NCBI GenBank assembly: GCA_948144175.1
Contig: CANXME010002275.1
Location: 1 to 64,000, forward strand
Reading direction: 5' to 3'
DNA from: Closterium sp. NIES-65
Taxonomy: Eukaryota > Streptophyta > Zygnematophyceae > Desmidiales > Closteriaceae
Length of the DNA stretch: 64,000 nucleotides
Below the pieces are notes generated by a model. The model searched no databases, was not told the DNA's origin, and saw only the letters and a program-made list of their open reading frames with translations. Below, piece by piece: positions 35,480 through 47,526 of the stretch. Within the stretch, counting starts at the first letter, position 1. Each line of letters starts with the position of its first letter. Made by a program: the position numbers and the translations under genes.

Positions 35480-36178
35480 AGGGCAGGGCGGCGCGGCTCA
35501 GCAGGGAGACGCTGCTCGGCTAGGCGGTGCGGCGCGGCTTGACTAGGCGGCGTGGCGCGGCGAGGCAGGCACGCGCAGCGGCGGCGCTTACCAGGAGCGG
35601 GTGTAGGGTAGGGCTGCGACTGGCGGGTAGGGCAGGGCTGGTACCGGGCGGCAGGTGGGCAGGGCCGCTACGAGGCGGCGGTAGAGTAGGGCCGTGACGG
35701 GGCGGCAGCAGGGCAGGGCCGCGACTGGGCGGCTGCAAGTAAGGGCCGCGACGAGGCGGCGGTGAGGCAGGGCCGCGACGGGGCGGCATCAGAGTGGGGC
35801 CGCGACGAGGCGGCGGTGAGGGAGGGCCGCGACGAGGCGGCGGTGATGCAGGGCCGCGACGAGGCGGTAGCAGGGTGGGGCCGCGACTAGGTGGCCGCAG
35901 GCAGGGCCGCTGCTGGGCGGCGGTGGGGCAGGGCCGCTGCGGGGCGGCGGTGGGGCAGGGCCGCGACGAGGCGACAAGAGGGTAGGGCCGCGACGAGCTG
36001 CGGCTAGGCAGGGCCGCAACGGGCGGCGAGGCCAGGCCACAACGGGCGGCTAGGGCAGGCCGCGTAGGGGGGCGAAAGGGCAGGGCCGCGACGGGTCGTT
36101 AGGGTAGGGCCGCTACGGGCCAGTAGAAGGGCAGGGCGCGAGGCGCGCTTCAGGCAGGGTAGGAAAAAAAAATGATGG
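35480..36178 (-). repeat. Minisatellite leader of G
   Basis: About 700 bases of tandem units like GGGCCGCGACGAGGCGGCGGTGA (plus-strand view), each about 25-30 bases. No protein evidence. Confidence 0.82.
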
Positions 36179-36179
36179 T

Positions 36180-36228
36180 GGTGGGCCCTAATAAAAACGT
36201 TCCCATTAGGGAACCTGCTCTGAAACCA
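36180..36228 (-). other. G PBS, adjoining hairpin and GGGCCCACC box
   Basis: Minus strand: PBS TGGTTTCAGAGC (36228-36217), hairpin arms GTTCCC/GGGAAC (36214-36199), then GGGCCCACC (36188-36180). Same order and spacing as in C1. Confidence 0.8.
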
Positions 36229-36351
36229 TGTCATCATCTAGGAACGAAGAATGACTAGAAAACAAGGTAGTACAGGGTTTTAATGTCAGAAACTAATTGG
36301 GCTGTACCCCATAAGGAATAACCCACTACAGCCTATAGTAAAGTTTTGACA
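36229..36351 (-). repeat. 5' LTR of G
   Basis: 123 bp, minus-strand TGTCAAAACTTTACTA to GATGATGACA; no indels but 16 substitutions against 29044-29166. Confidence 0.9.
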
Positions 36352-36356
36352 ACGCA

Positions 36357-39300
36357 GTCCTCCAGGATGCATGGGTTGATACCTTTACCCCTGGAGGACA
36401 GCGTGTGGCGATCTATACGTGCTCCCGGACCGGCCGTCACCTAGCCACGTTCACCTGTCTGCCAGGGTCGAGTCTTTACACACTGACTACTGCGTCCCCT
36501 CAGGTAGCTGCTACTGGTCAGTTGTCTGCGTCAGGTCAGGTAGCCTCCCCTTGTTCGTGTCGCTCCCTGTCGCACCAAACTCTTCTTTGGCACCACCGCC
36601 TGGGTCACCACTCCTTGCCACGTCTCCGTGGCATGCACCGTCGCCTCCTAGTGTCTGGTCTTCCCAGGTCTATCCCTCCCCTCCCTGCCTCCCCTGCGCC
36701 GCCCTGCCTTCCCTATGTCGAGTGGCGGCAGCGCGCTGCTCCTCACTCCTCCTCGTTTCCCCCGACAGAGGCTCCTCTGCAGACCCTCCACCTGGACGTG
36801 TGGGGCCCACCCCGCGTTCGTGGACAGGGCGGTGAGCGGTAATTTTTGCTAGTTGTCAACGACTACTCGCGTTACACCACGATCTTCCCCTTGCGCACCA
36901 AGGGTGAGGTCCCTGTTGTCTTGATCCCTAGGATCCGAGCACTTCGTCTTCAGCTCCGCCGGAGGTTCCGCCAGGACCTTCCTTTCCTGCGTCTGCACTC
37001 TGACAGAGGTGGTGAGTTCACCTCCGACCTTGTCCGGGCCTTCTATCAGGGGGAGGGCATCGAGCAATCGTTCACGCTTCCGTGCTCAACTCAGCAGAAT
37101 GGGGTTGCTGAGCACCGCATTGGCTTGGTCATGAAGATCGCGCGTACCTCCTTGATCCATGCGGCGGCTCCCCATTTTCTGTGGCCGTTTGTGGTCCGGT
37201 ACGCCACGCAGCAGCTCAACCTCTGGCCCCGTGTCTCCTTGCCGGAGACCTCGCCCACACTGCGTTGGACGGGAGAGGTTGGCGATGCGTAGCATTTCCG
37301 AGTCTCGGGTGCTCATGCCCTTGTCCGCGATTCGTCCGCGGACAAGCTCTCCTCCCGCACCATTCCTTGTCTCTTCCTTGGCTTTGTCCCTGACGCGCCT
37401 CGTTGGCAGTTCTACCACCCCACCTCGCACCGAGTCTTCCCCTCTCAGGACGTCACCTTTGACGAGTCGGTTCCTTTCTACCGTCTCTTCCCCTACCGCA
37501 CTGCCCCCCTCCCTCCCCCGACGCTTTTCCTCGCTTTAGGTCCCCCTCCGATAGACCCCCTCACCCCTCAGGGTTCTGCTCCTTTAGGTGTGTCTCGGGT
37601 AGACCCACTCCCCTTGGCTGAGCCTGTAGAGGTCACTAGCAATTCAGATGCTGCTGCGGGTGGTGCTGCTTGAGGTACTGCATCTAGGGGTGCTGAGCCT
37701 ATGCGTGAGGTGCTGGCGGGTGCAGAGCCTGGGGGTGCTGAGCCTGCGAGTGCGGAGCCTGGGGGTGCCAAGCCAGAGGGTGCCGGGTCTGGGGGTGCTG
37801 ACTCTTGGGGGTCTCTTTTCACGACGGAGGCCTCTCTCACCACAGTAGCTACAAGAGTGGCTTGCGTGGCGTACTCGTCTGAGGAGTCGTGCTCCTGGAG
37901 CTGGAGGCACTACAGCTCGAGGTGCTGCGGTTGGAGCTACTGGAGCTGCTCGTCGTGGAGGCGCTCGTACTGGAGGTACTGGAGCTGCCAGGACGGGTGG
38001 TGCTACTGGAGCTAGAGGTGCAGGTAATCCTGGTGCTAAAGGTCTTTGAGGTGCTCGACCTGGAGGTACTCGAGCTGCCAGGGTCCGTGGTACTGGAGGC
38101 ACTGGAGCTGGAGACCCGCGCGTTGGAGCTTGAGACCTTGGAGCTGGAGGTGCTGGCCCTCGAGGTGCTGACCCTGGGGGTACGGAGTCTGTTGGTGCTG
38201 AGCCTAGGGGTGCTGAGTCTGTTGGAGGTCCTCCTGGTGCCGCGTCGCAGGGGTCGCCTCTCTCGCCGCAGCAGCTCCGCGAGTGGCTTGCTTCGCGCAC
38301 TCGCCTTCAGAGTCGCGCTGTTGGAGCTGGAGGTGCCGGAGCTTGAGGCGCTGGAGCTGGGGACCTTGGAGCTGGAGGTGCCGGTTCTGGGGGTGGTGCT
38401 ATTGGGGGCACTGGAGCTGGTTGCCCGGGAGCTGGTGCTGTCGACCCTGGAGTAGGAGACCCTGGAGTTGGAGGTGCCGGTTTTGGGGGTGCTATTGCTG
38501 GAGGCCCTGGAGCTGGAGGTTCTAGAGCAGCAGGAGGCGCTGGAGCTGCTGGTGCTTGTCTTGGAGGTGCTGGAGTTGCCGGAGCTTGTGGTGCTGCGGG
38601 CTTTGGAGTTGGAGGCGCTGGCGCTGGAGGCGCTGGAGCTGGAGGCGCTGGAGCTAGAGTCGCTGGAGCTGGAGGTTCTGGAGCTGCTGGTACTTGTACT
38701 GGAGGTGCTGATGCTGGTGGTACTAGTGTTGGTGGTACTACACAGCCGCGATTGTTCTTCTCTCCGTCGTCACCGTCGTCTCTGCCACTGCCTGAATCCG
38801 CGCTTCGCCAGGTTCTTAGCCTCCCGTCTTCTACTGGTCTCCCATTACAGCCATGCTCTCCACTGCCTGCTCCTTCTCCCTACACTGAGCAGACGGACTC
38901 GCTTACAAAGCGTTGTGAGCCTGCGTCTCGACCTGCCTCGCCTGTTTGCACTGGTCGTTGTGTTCCTCGTGAGCGTCCTCCTCCTGTCCCCGGCACGCAC
39001 ACTATGGCACTTCCTCTTTCCTCTGTTCCACTGCGTCTTCCCTTGCCGTCTCCCCCTGCGTCCTCTCTTCCGCACGTTACGGACCCTGAGTCTGACCTAG
39101 TTCGTGATGCCAGTACTACTGTTACGCACCTCTTAGCCACTGTTGTCACTGACCCTTCATTTGAGTCCACTGCTACGTCTGCCTTAGTCGTTGAGCTTGT
39201 TGACTTTGCTGCTGCTTCTCGTCTCGACTACGCCACTAGTCTTGTTGTTGAGTCTGAGTCTGTCTGTCCTCCGTCCGTCGGGGGTGAGTGTGCTCTTGGC

Positions 39301-40986
39301 ACGGATGTCCTTAAGGACAGGCAGGAGGATTTGAGTGTTTTGCGGCTACTATACCTCATCTCGTGACCATGCTGCTTGCACATGAGGGAGACCCGGATGC
39401 ACCAGACATCCCGACCCCACGCTCTTACGCAGAGGCGATAGAGGGTCCCTACTCCTCTCAGTGGCAAACAGCCATGGATGCAGAGATGGCATCATGGAAC
39501 TCCACAGGCACTTACGTCGATGACGTTCCCCCTCCTGGGGCGAACATCGTCGATGGCATGTGGATTTTCAAGGTGAAGCGGCCGCTGGGTTCCCCGCCTG
39601 TCTTCAAGGCTCATTACGTTGCACGAGGCTATAGTCAGCGAGAGGGAGTTGACTTCTTCCAGACCTTCTCCCCTACCCTGAAGATAACCACTCTTTGGGT
39701 GCTGCTGCACGTTGCCGCTCAGTGTGACTACGAGCTTCACTCCCTTGACTTCAGCACTGCTTACTTGCAGAACAGCCTGCACAAGGAGATCTGGCTGCGG
39801 CACCTACCTGGCTTCACTGGGCCGTTTCCTCCTGGTACCCAGTGGAGCCTCCGGCGTCCAGTCTATGGTCTCCACCAGGCAACTCGTGAGTGGCACGACA
39901 CACTGAGGACGACACTTGCGGCTCTTGGGTTTGCTCCTTCGACAGCTGACCCGTCACTGTTTTTGCGCACCAACACTTCGCTGCCGCCGTTCTACATCCT
40001 CGTGTACGTCAACGACGCGGTCTTTGCTACTGCTGACACCGAGGCACTCACCCTTGTGAAGTCAGAGCTGCAGAAGAGACATATGTGCACAGACTTGGGT
40101 GAGCTGCGCAGCTACCTTGGGTTGAAGATCACCCGCGACAGAGCACGGCGCACCATCACACTGACTCAGTCACACATGGTGCAGCAGGTCCTTCAGCGCT
40201 TCGGCTTCACTTGGTCCTCGCCACAGTCCACTCCTATGGCTACCGGTCACTCGCTCTCAGCTCCACCTTCGAACGAGTCTGTAGAGCCGAGTGGCCCGTA
40301 TCCAGAGCTTGTGGGCTGCCTCACGTACCTGAGGACCTGCACTCAACCTGACCTTGCCTACCCCCTTAGCATCCTGGCTCGCTATGTTGCGCCTGGGAGA
40401 GACCGGCGAGAGCAGTGGGAGGCTGCTAAGAGGGTGTTGCGCTACTTGTGCAGTACATCGGGCATGGGTCTCGTGCTTGGAGGATGGGGCGAGGTTGTCC
40501 TCGCTGGACACTCAGACGCGTCTTGGTTGACGACATGGCTACACGGTGGTCGTCACAGGGTTACACTTTTAGCCTTGGCTGCGGCTCTGTTTCTTGGCGG
40601 TCTACCCGCTCGTCTTCTGTTCTCGGCTCTAGTTGTGAGGCTGAGATCTACGCCACAGCCATGGCTACACTGGAGTTACGCTGGCTCACCTACTTGCTGG
40701 CCGAGTTGGGAGAGAGGCCTCGTTCTCCTCCAGTTCTTCATGTGGACAACAAGGCTGCCATTGCCTTGTGTTAGGAGCTCAGACTGGAGCATAGAACGAA
40801 GCACATCGCTCTGCGTTACTTCCTGGCTTGAGAGTTGCAGGAGCGTGGTCAGCTTCGTCTTGCTCACGTGGCCACTCGGGCCAACACTGCTGGTCTATTC
40901 ACCAAGACACTTCCGCTGGTGATCAGCAGGGCTTCTGTACTATGTTAGGCCTTGTGCCTGTTTCATCTCCCTTGCTCACTTCGTAA
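36357..40986 (+). pseudogene. C3 integrase to RNase H
   Basis: Resumes after G. Gag-pre-integrase HHRLGHHSLPRL is near 36593 and integrase about 36780-37290 (LDVWGP, LHSDRGGEF, GVAEHR), with in-frame TAA at 36839 and TAG near 37288. The linker 37500-38760 has two LREW motifs (37840-37863, in which one codon is now TAG, and 38266-38289). RT/RNase H frame 39363-40922 has YVND instead of YVDD near 40006 (first catalytic Asp to Asn). Stops TAG near 40772 and TGA near 40829 precede the natural TAA at 40984. Both the protease and RT active sites are changed, so C3 cannot be autonomous. Confidence 0.87.
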
Positions 40987-41212
40987 CGTTGCTTGTACTG
41001 TGATCTATATATATACCTGCATGCTTCTTCTTGCTAGGTAGTGATCACTGTATTGTTGTTGTTGCATATATACCTCTGCATGTGAACTAGCCTTGTGGCC
41101 CTTTGCTTTTGCTCGGAGTGTGTGGTTACGTTGTAATCCACCCTGAGCTTGCTTTGCTTTTCTTGACTGGTCTTGTGACCCCTTGTTCTTCCCCACTTTG
41201 CCTATGGGGGTG
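40987..41212 (+). other. 3' untranslated region and polypurine tract of C3
   Basis: Has CTATATATATACCTGCATG near 41005, the conserved TAATCCACCCTGAGCTTGC block, and CCTATGGGGGTG at 41201-41212. No gene. Confidence 0.78.
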
Positions 41213-41345
41213 TGTCAAACCATATCTGTGCTAGTTGTGTGTAGGCTATAGTGGGGTAGCCCATATGAGGTACAGCCCAATATTAGGGTTAGTCCTTGTA
41301 CCCACAATTCATTCAATGCAACCATTTCTGCTTGCTATCTTGACA
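41213..41345 (+). repeat. 3' LTR of C3
   Basis: 133 bp, same length as 27241-27373 with 13 substitutions and no indel. Confidence 0.9.
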
Positions 41346-41531
41346 CGTGCTTAGCCCTACGAAGCCTCACGAGCAACAGCAAGGTGATGAGCTTTACAGC
41401 AAGCCCGATGGCGAGCAACACAGCCAGGCACTCTCACTTGCCCAACTGATCCACCGACCGACTTGCAAGCAGCTACTGCGGGCATGTGAGCAGGCACCCT
41501 GGTTGGAGAATGAACGGAGTCATACCTAGCA
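41346..41531. other. Unclassified sequence between C3 and F
   Basis: Right-hand continuation of the sequence C3 inserted into. Its first ~160 bases (AGCCTCACGAGCAACAGCAA and onward) resemble 27085-27230. It ends TAGCA, the F target duplication. No gene recognised. Confidence 0.5.
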
Positions 41532-42648
41532 TGTCAACGGGAGTTGGGTATTGGCCCCGTCCTCGCTTGGGCGGAGCTGACTTCGTGGTCGGGTGTGAGG
41601 GGAGCAGCCGACCCGCAGCAGTGGGTGAGCTGGTCGACGAGGAGGTCGACCTGCACGGGGGACCACTGCACGGGCGCCGACTTCAGAGAGGTCGACTTGG
41701 GAGTCGACCTGCGGAGGACGTCAACTTGGGGAAGCCGACTTCGACGGTCGGCTAACGGACTGCTAGTCGACCTGTTAGCGGTTGACTGGACCTGGTGGTC
41801 GACGAAGGAGGGGCCGACGTCAATCTCGACTCAGGACGCTGAGCAGTTGGGCGTCGAGTAGCGGGGCGTCAACTTTGTGACGCCAGCTTCGGGTGGCCGA
41901 CGTGGGTGGTCGGCCGAAGACTGTGCTGGTCGACGTGGAGCTGGTTGACCAGAGGGGACGTCGACCTCGAGGAGGTCGACCGATGGTGTCGTCGACCTGG
42001 TGAGGTCGACGTGGAGGTGGTCGTCGACTTGGGAGGACGACGGGCACGTACGGGAGCTGCTGGTCGACGTGGTTGCTTGGTCGACCAGGTTACCTGGGTG
42101 ACAAAGTGCTGCGGAGGAGTGCGGCGGTCACCCAGGCGAAGTTGGCGAGCCCGACCTCGGTGGTGGTATCACGAGGTCGTCGTGGCGGATCAGAGGCAGT
42201 TGTCAGCTCGAGGCTGACGTGGTGTGTGCGCTGTGCAGGTGACGAGACTCTGCACGCCAATCATCTGCGCGCAACTGCGAAGCAGGGTGCACTGCTGTCC
42301 TGGCGTGAGCAACGCTGTCGCGCCGTCAACCTGCGACGTTGGCACGCCGTCGTCCTTGCCTTGCTGGAGCGCGGTCGACCAAGTCGTGCTGGAACGCGGT
42401 CGACCAAGCTGCGCTGGCAGTTGGCCGACCTGAATGCTTGCTCTGATGTAGTCTTGCTATGCCAACTTCATTGTACCAATTCTTCAAAAAAAAAAACTTT
42501 TCCTAGTGGAACTCTTGCCAACTTTCCCCGTGAACTAGCAAGTAGTGTGCGCACAAGGAAAACGACTAAGGAACAGAGAACGCATAGATCACACGAGCAC
42601 ACGTGCCTAGCCTGCAGGCTAGCTCCCGTTGTAGTAGTTATCTCCGCA
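41532..42648 (+). repeat. 5' LTR of F
   Basis: 1,117 bp, TGTCAACGGGAGTTGG to TTATCTCCGCA. I count about sixteen GTCGAC palindromes, mostly in GGTCGAC(C/G)TGG contexts, between about 41636 and 42410. A run of 11 A lies near 42486. The frames of 60-200 codons are LTR noise. Confidence 0.92.
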
Positions 42649-42662
42649 TGGTGCAGTGAGCG
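42649..42662 (+). other. Primer-binding site of F (not Met-tRNA type)
   Basis: TGGTGCAGTGAGCG directly after the LTR. TGG pairs with the universal CCA end, but the rest differs from the TGGTATCAGAGC used by the other elements, so another tRNA is implied. I cannot name it. Confidence 0.65.
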
Positions 42663-42754
42663 TGGACGGCACACGACTTACCTTTCAGTCAGGTCGACGT
42701 AGACACCACTTACCTATTTCGTAGTTGCAGGCCGGCAACTGTGCGGTAGTCACT

Positions 42755-45700
42755 ATGGTAGGAGCCGTAGGTGACACGGGGGTGGTGGACACCCTAGAGG
42801 CACGGTTGGAGAACGCGAGGAGGAAGCACGAGGCCAACAAGTATGGCGACTTGCCGTGGCCGGTCGTCGAGGCTGGACTCCGCTCCGTGTGGGCGACGGA
42901 GCACCCGTCTCGACCTGCCTCTCCTCGTCCGGTGAACAACGAAGACGGCGTCGACGTGGGCGTCAACGCCGGTGGTGGTCAAGTCGGCAGCAGTGCTAGA
43001 GGCACGTCGAGGCAATGAGGTGTGATACACGCCGGTGAAGTCGGCGGCGTTCAGGCGCGAGGGATGCAGTCGTCGGCGGCTGCAGGCTCTTCGCGGGGTG
43101 ACATCGGAGGTCGACGGAGTGGGCTGTCGCTGATGTCGGCGTCCGAGGTGACGGGAGGTGGGATTGCGCCAAGCTACGGCTACTTCAAGTTCACGCCGGA
43201 CAGGATCTCAGTCACCCCCCCACTGGTCGGTCGACCCGACATTCTCACCTGGAAGGAAGCTATCGAGCCCCAGCTGGAGATGGCCGGGCTGATCGGCTTC
43301 GCCCGAGGGACCGTGGCGACGCCGGGAGAGCACCACCCCAACCTGCGTGCGGAGTTTCGCGCCGTGCAGCTGTTGACCTTCACAGTCATCTCGCGGTGCT
43401 GCTCGCCGGGCGTGCAGATCGCCTTGAAGTGGTGCCGGGAGTACCTCGACGTCGGTCACCGGGCGTGGCACTTCATTGAGTCGACGTACCAGGTCACCGA
43501 CGACCTGTTCATCGCCCAGCTGGAGGGACAGCTGACACACCTGCGTATGGGCAACGAGGAGAGTGCGACCGACTACTACAACCGAGCCAGGCGAATTCTC
43601 GCCACCATCAGGATGGCCGGCGCGCAATACTCCACGGCGTCGTACATCACCCATGTCATGCAGGGACTGTCTAGCAGCTATAACCTCCTGAAGCGGCAGT
43701 CTATGGCGCCGAGCACGAGGGCGACGCTCAACGAGGACAACCTGACCTCGTACAACCCGGCGATGGTCCTGCTTGACAGCGGTTGCTCCCACCACCTGAT
43801 GGGAACGAAGGAAGCCTTCGTCGACTTGCAGGCGAGTGGCTCCATCAAGCACGTGCGTGGCTTCAATGGGGCGCTGCAGGACGTTCAGGGCCGTGGCACC
43901 GTCTCCCTGAAAGGAGAGGCCGGGAAGGAGGTGCTCATCCCCGACGTGCTGTACGTCCCGGGTGTGCGGGCCAACCTGCTGTCGGCTGGCCAACTGAAGG
44001 AGCACGGCGTGAAGCTGCAGGAGGACGGAGACGGCATGCTACTCGTCTCAGCAGCGGGGGAGGTGCTCGGGCGGGCGACGTACTCTGGGCGAGTCCTCTG
44101 CACCGACCTGCGTCCCTGCGGGACAAGGTCAATGCCGCCCACGACGAAGGTCGTGGCTCTGCGGGCGATCGTCTCGAAGACGAAGTCGACGCCGGACCGG
44201 ATGCATGCGAGGCTTGCGCATGTCGGCATGGACACCATACGGAGCTCGGTGAAGAATGAGGTCGCCATTGGGCTGGACCTCAAGTCGGCGCCGGACGCCG
44301 ACTCCCCGTATGTCTCGTGCGTCGGGGGGAAACTGGCGCGGCACACCTTCCCCGACCAAGGCTCCAACGCCGACGACGTGCTGACCGTCGTGCACATCGA
44401 TCTGTGCGGGCCATTCCGCGTGACTGCCAAGGATGGCAGCCTGTACTTCTTGCTGCTGAAGGACCGCAAGACCCGCTACGTGTGGGTGAAGCCGGTCGCC
44501 AAGAAGTCAGATGCGTTGCAGGCGTTCGTGCAGTGGCTGGCTGTGGCTGAGCGGCAGACGAAGAAGCCGGTGTTGATGCTGCGATCTGACCAGGGAGGGG
44601 AGTTCCTCGGGAAGCAGTTCACCGACTTCGTGAACGGCAAGGGGATCGTCCACGACCTGACCTGCCCATACACCCCGCAGCAGAATGGCATGGCGGAGCG
44701 GGAGATGAGGACGGTGGTGGAGTCAGTGCGGACAATGCTGCTGCACATGGGCGTGCAGCACCACTTGTGGCACCTTGCTCTGTGGCAGGCCGTCTGGGTC
44801 CGCAACTGCCTTGAGAGGTCGACGCTGCCGCCGGGGACGACGCCGTACCAGCTGCTGACTGGGAAGAAGCCCGACTTGTCGCTGGCACGGGTGTGGGGCT
44901 GCATGGCGCAGTTCCTTGTCCCTGAGCAGCAGCGTGGTGGGAAGCTGAAGCCGAAGGCCAGGTGGGGCCTGCACCTTGGCGTGTCGGCGACGAGAAAGGG
45001 CTGGGAGCTCCTTGACGTCGCCACTGACCGAGTGGTCACCACGTCGGACGTGGTTTTCTACGAGGAGATGTCGCTGGCCGAGTGGAAGACGGAGCACGGG
45101 CCGGTGTCCAGCCGCTCGTCGTCCACCCCGCCCTCTGACACCTCGTCGGCGACACTGCCGCTGCTTGTCGAGGTTGGCGAGCTTGCTACGGAGGACGTCG
45201 AGGACGTCCGCCCCCCTACCCCTCCCCCTCCAACCCCTTCCCCTCCCCTTGTGGCCGGCCTGCGTGGGCTCACCTCGGTGTCGGCCTCCGGCGATGAGGG
45301 GAGTAGCGGGACATCGCCTTCGGCGCCGGCCAAGTGCATCGCCGGTGGCCGACGTGACAAGCGGCAGGTCGACATGGGTCTGCAGTCAACGTCGACAGGG
45401 GAGAAGCGGGTCGAGGAGCAGCGGCCGACAAAGGAGCAGGCTGCCGTGAAGCCGACCACGGAGCAGTCGGCGACCGGGCCGTCGGCAGGGGAGCCGACCA
45501 CAGGGGAGAAGTCGGCTGGGAAGTCGACCGCAGTGGAGCAGTCGGCTGGGACGCCGGCTGAGGAACAGCAGGGCGCCGAGGGCAGCGACGACAGCGACGA
45601 TGGAGGGGATGCCGAGGAGGCCCAGCCGGGACCACGGCGTTCAGGCCGACTTCGGAGGCCGCCTGACTTCTTCGTCCCCGCTGCCTTCACCACGGTGTAT

Positions 45701-47398
45701 GATGTGGACGATGACGACGACCTGCTGTACGATGACGCCGAGGAGGATGAGGAGTTTCCAGAGCTCGACCCCGACATGCTAGCCGACCCCGAGCACCGTT
45801 GGGACATCTCGACGATGACGGTGAAGGAGGCGTTGGCGAGCTGGAAGGGCCCGGCGGTGAAAGCCGCCATGGAGGAGGAGATTCGCAGCCTCATCAACAT
45901 GGGCACTTGGGAGCTGGTCGAACGCCCGCCGGGGGTGAACGTCATGAAGAACCGGTGGGTGTTGACGACGAAGTACCACATCGACGACATTGTCGAGCGA
46001 GAGAAGGCGAGGCTGGTCGTGAAGGGCTTCACACAGGTGTACGTCGCCGACTACGACAAGACGTTCGCTCCGGTGAGCAGCTACGTCACGTTGAGGATCT
46101 TCCTCAGCATCTTCGCTGTCCTCAACCTCAACCTGATGCAGCTCGACATGAAGAACGCCTTCCTGCAGAGCAAGCTCGATCGGGTGTTGTACATGTCCCA
46201 GCCGGACTACTTCAACGATGGAACCGGCCGGGTGTGTAAGCTGCTGAAGAGCCTGTACGGGCTGAAGCAGTCGCCGCTGTTGTGGTACTTGGTGCTCAAC
46301 GATGTGCTGGTCGGCGCTGGGTGGAAGAAGAGCCAGGTCAACGAGGCTCTTTACTTCAAGATCGGCGAGGGTGGAGTGGCCTGCTGGGTTCTGGTCTATG
46401 TCGACGACTTGCTTGCCGCTAGCAGCAGCACCGTGATGCTGAAGGAGCTGCTGGAAGCTGCCTTCGAGCTGCGCGAGATCTCGCCGGTGCAGAAGTACCT
46501 CGGGCTGGAGATCGTGCGCGACAGGTCGGCGGGGAAGCTGTGGTTGCACCAGCAGGGCTACGCCGACAAGCTGCAGAGGCGCTTCCTCGACGAGGAGGAG
46601 ATCGGGCGCACTCCAAAGACACCGGTCTCGGTCGATGCCTACGCCGAGCTCACCTTCGATGACGAGGAGGCGCAGGAACAGCAGGAGGAGGAGTACCGGC
46701 AGAAGGTCGGCTCGCTGCAGTTCGCGGCGACGATGACGAGGCCGGACATCGCCTTCGCCTGCAGCAAGCTGGGGAGCGGCCTCACGGTGAGGAGCGACCA
46801 GCACTGGCGCGAGGTCGACCGCTGCCTCGCCTACCTCGCCAACACACGTGACACCGCCCTGGAGTTCGGCGGTGGACCTGAGTCGCTGGAGCTGGTCGGC
46901 TACGTGGACGCCGACGACGCCGGTGACAAGCAGAACAGGACGAGCACGAGCGGCTACGTGTTTGTCTACGGAGGGGCTGCAGTCTCCTGGTCGAGCCAGC
47001 ACATTAAGTGCGCGACGTTGTCATCGACCGAGTCGGAGTATGTGGCAGCCACTGAAGCTGGCATGGAGGGACGCCGCCTTCGTTTCCTCCTCGCAGAATT
47101 CCGGCAACTGGACGCCGGAAAGCCGTCTGTCCTGCGCGTGGACAATAAGTCGGCTATCACGGTCGCCGAGGGCATGGGGTTGACAGGCAACCTCAAGCAC
47201 ATGGAGCGGCGACAGGCCTGACTGCAGCACATGGTGAAGCGCGGGAAGTTCTCGCTGCAGTACATCCCAACCGCTGAGCAGCCGGCCGACTTCCTGACGA
47301 AGGCGCTGCACTATCCGGCCTTCAACCGGTGCTCCATCGCAATCGGCCTAGTGCGTCTGGCAGACGTGGGCGACGGCGACAACGATGTGCAGCAGTAG
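42755..47398 (+). pseudogene. Gag-pol of F: one frame with two UGA codons
   Basis: From ATG 42755 (MVGAVGDTGVVDTLEAR) the frame stays open to TAG 47396-47398 except for TGA at 43016 and 47219; the clean part is 43022-47221. An alternative start after the first stop is ATG 43064 (MQSSAAAG). Gag includes WKEAIEPQLEMAGL and FIAQLEGQLTHLRM. It then passes from TLNEDNLTSYNPA straight to the protease LLDSGCSHHLMG (43775), so no zinc knuckle is present. The pre-integrase motif has YVSCVGGK, with one Cys apparently lost. Integrase has HIDLCGP (44395), RSDQGGEF (44581) and NGMAERE (44684). An acidic Pro/Ser/Thr linker precedes RT with YVDD (46397-46408). RNase H has GYVDADD (46897), STESEYVA (47023) and VDNKSA (47140). 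The second TGA replaces a codon 58 residues before the end (before LQHMVKRG). RT and IN look functional; packaging probably is not. Confidence 0.9.
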
Positions 47399-47526
47399 GT
47401 GCCATGCCCTTTTGCATGGCTGGTGCGGTGACTGGCGTGCTGTGTGTTGGACGCACGCCGACTGGCTATTCTCGGAGCTGTACTGCCGTATGGGCTGGGG
47501 GCCCAAGCGTGATCGCGGCAGGGGAG
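47399..47526 (+). other. 3' untranslated region and polypurine tract of F
   Basis: 128 bases between the stop and the LTR, containing TGCCATGCCCTTTTGCATGGC (an imperfect inverted repeat near 47400-47421) and ending GGCAGGGGAG. No gene. Confidence 0.7.

Larger units (their letters stand above)
29044..36351 (-). mobile_element. Full-length short-LTR copia element G inside C3
   Basis: 7,308 bp, 123-bp LTRs at both ends, target duplication ACGCA on both sides (29039-29043, 36352-36356). The C3 protein reading is continuous when G is removed (VSNA to VLQDAW). The LTRs differ at 16 of 123 positions, more than those of the older host element C3. Coding order on the minus strand: gag, PR, IN, RT, RNase H. 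Confidence 0.93.
27241..41345 (+). mobile_element. Short-LTR copia element C3 (contains G)
   Basis: 133-bp LTRs at both ends differ at 13 positions (about 10 percent). Flanking pentamers are AGTGC and CGTGC, one base off a perfect duplication. Minus G, the element is about 6.8 kb. It has PBS, hairpin, minisatellite leader, partial gag (no N-terminal capsid-like part), PR, IN, RT, RNase H, 3' UTR and polypurine tract (41201-41212). It is decayed. Confidence 0.88.

Noticed and set aside
43208-46032. Long minus-strand frames opposite F gag-pol (up to about 400 codons)
   Set aside because: Shadow frames of a GC-rich coding region; no domain on that strand and no matching flanking signals.
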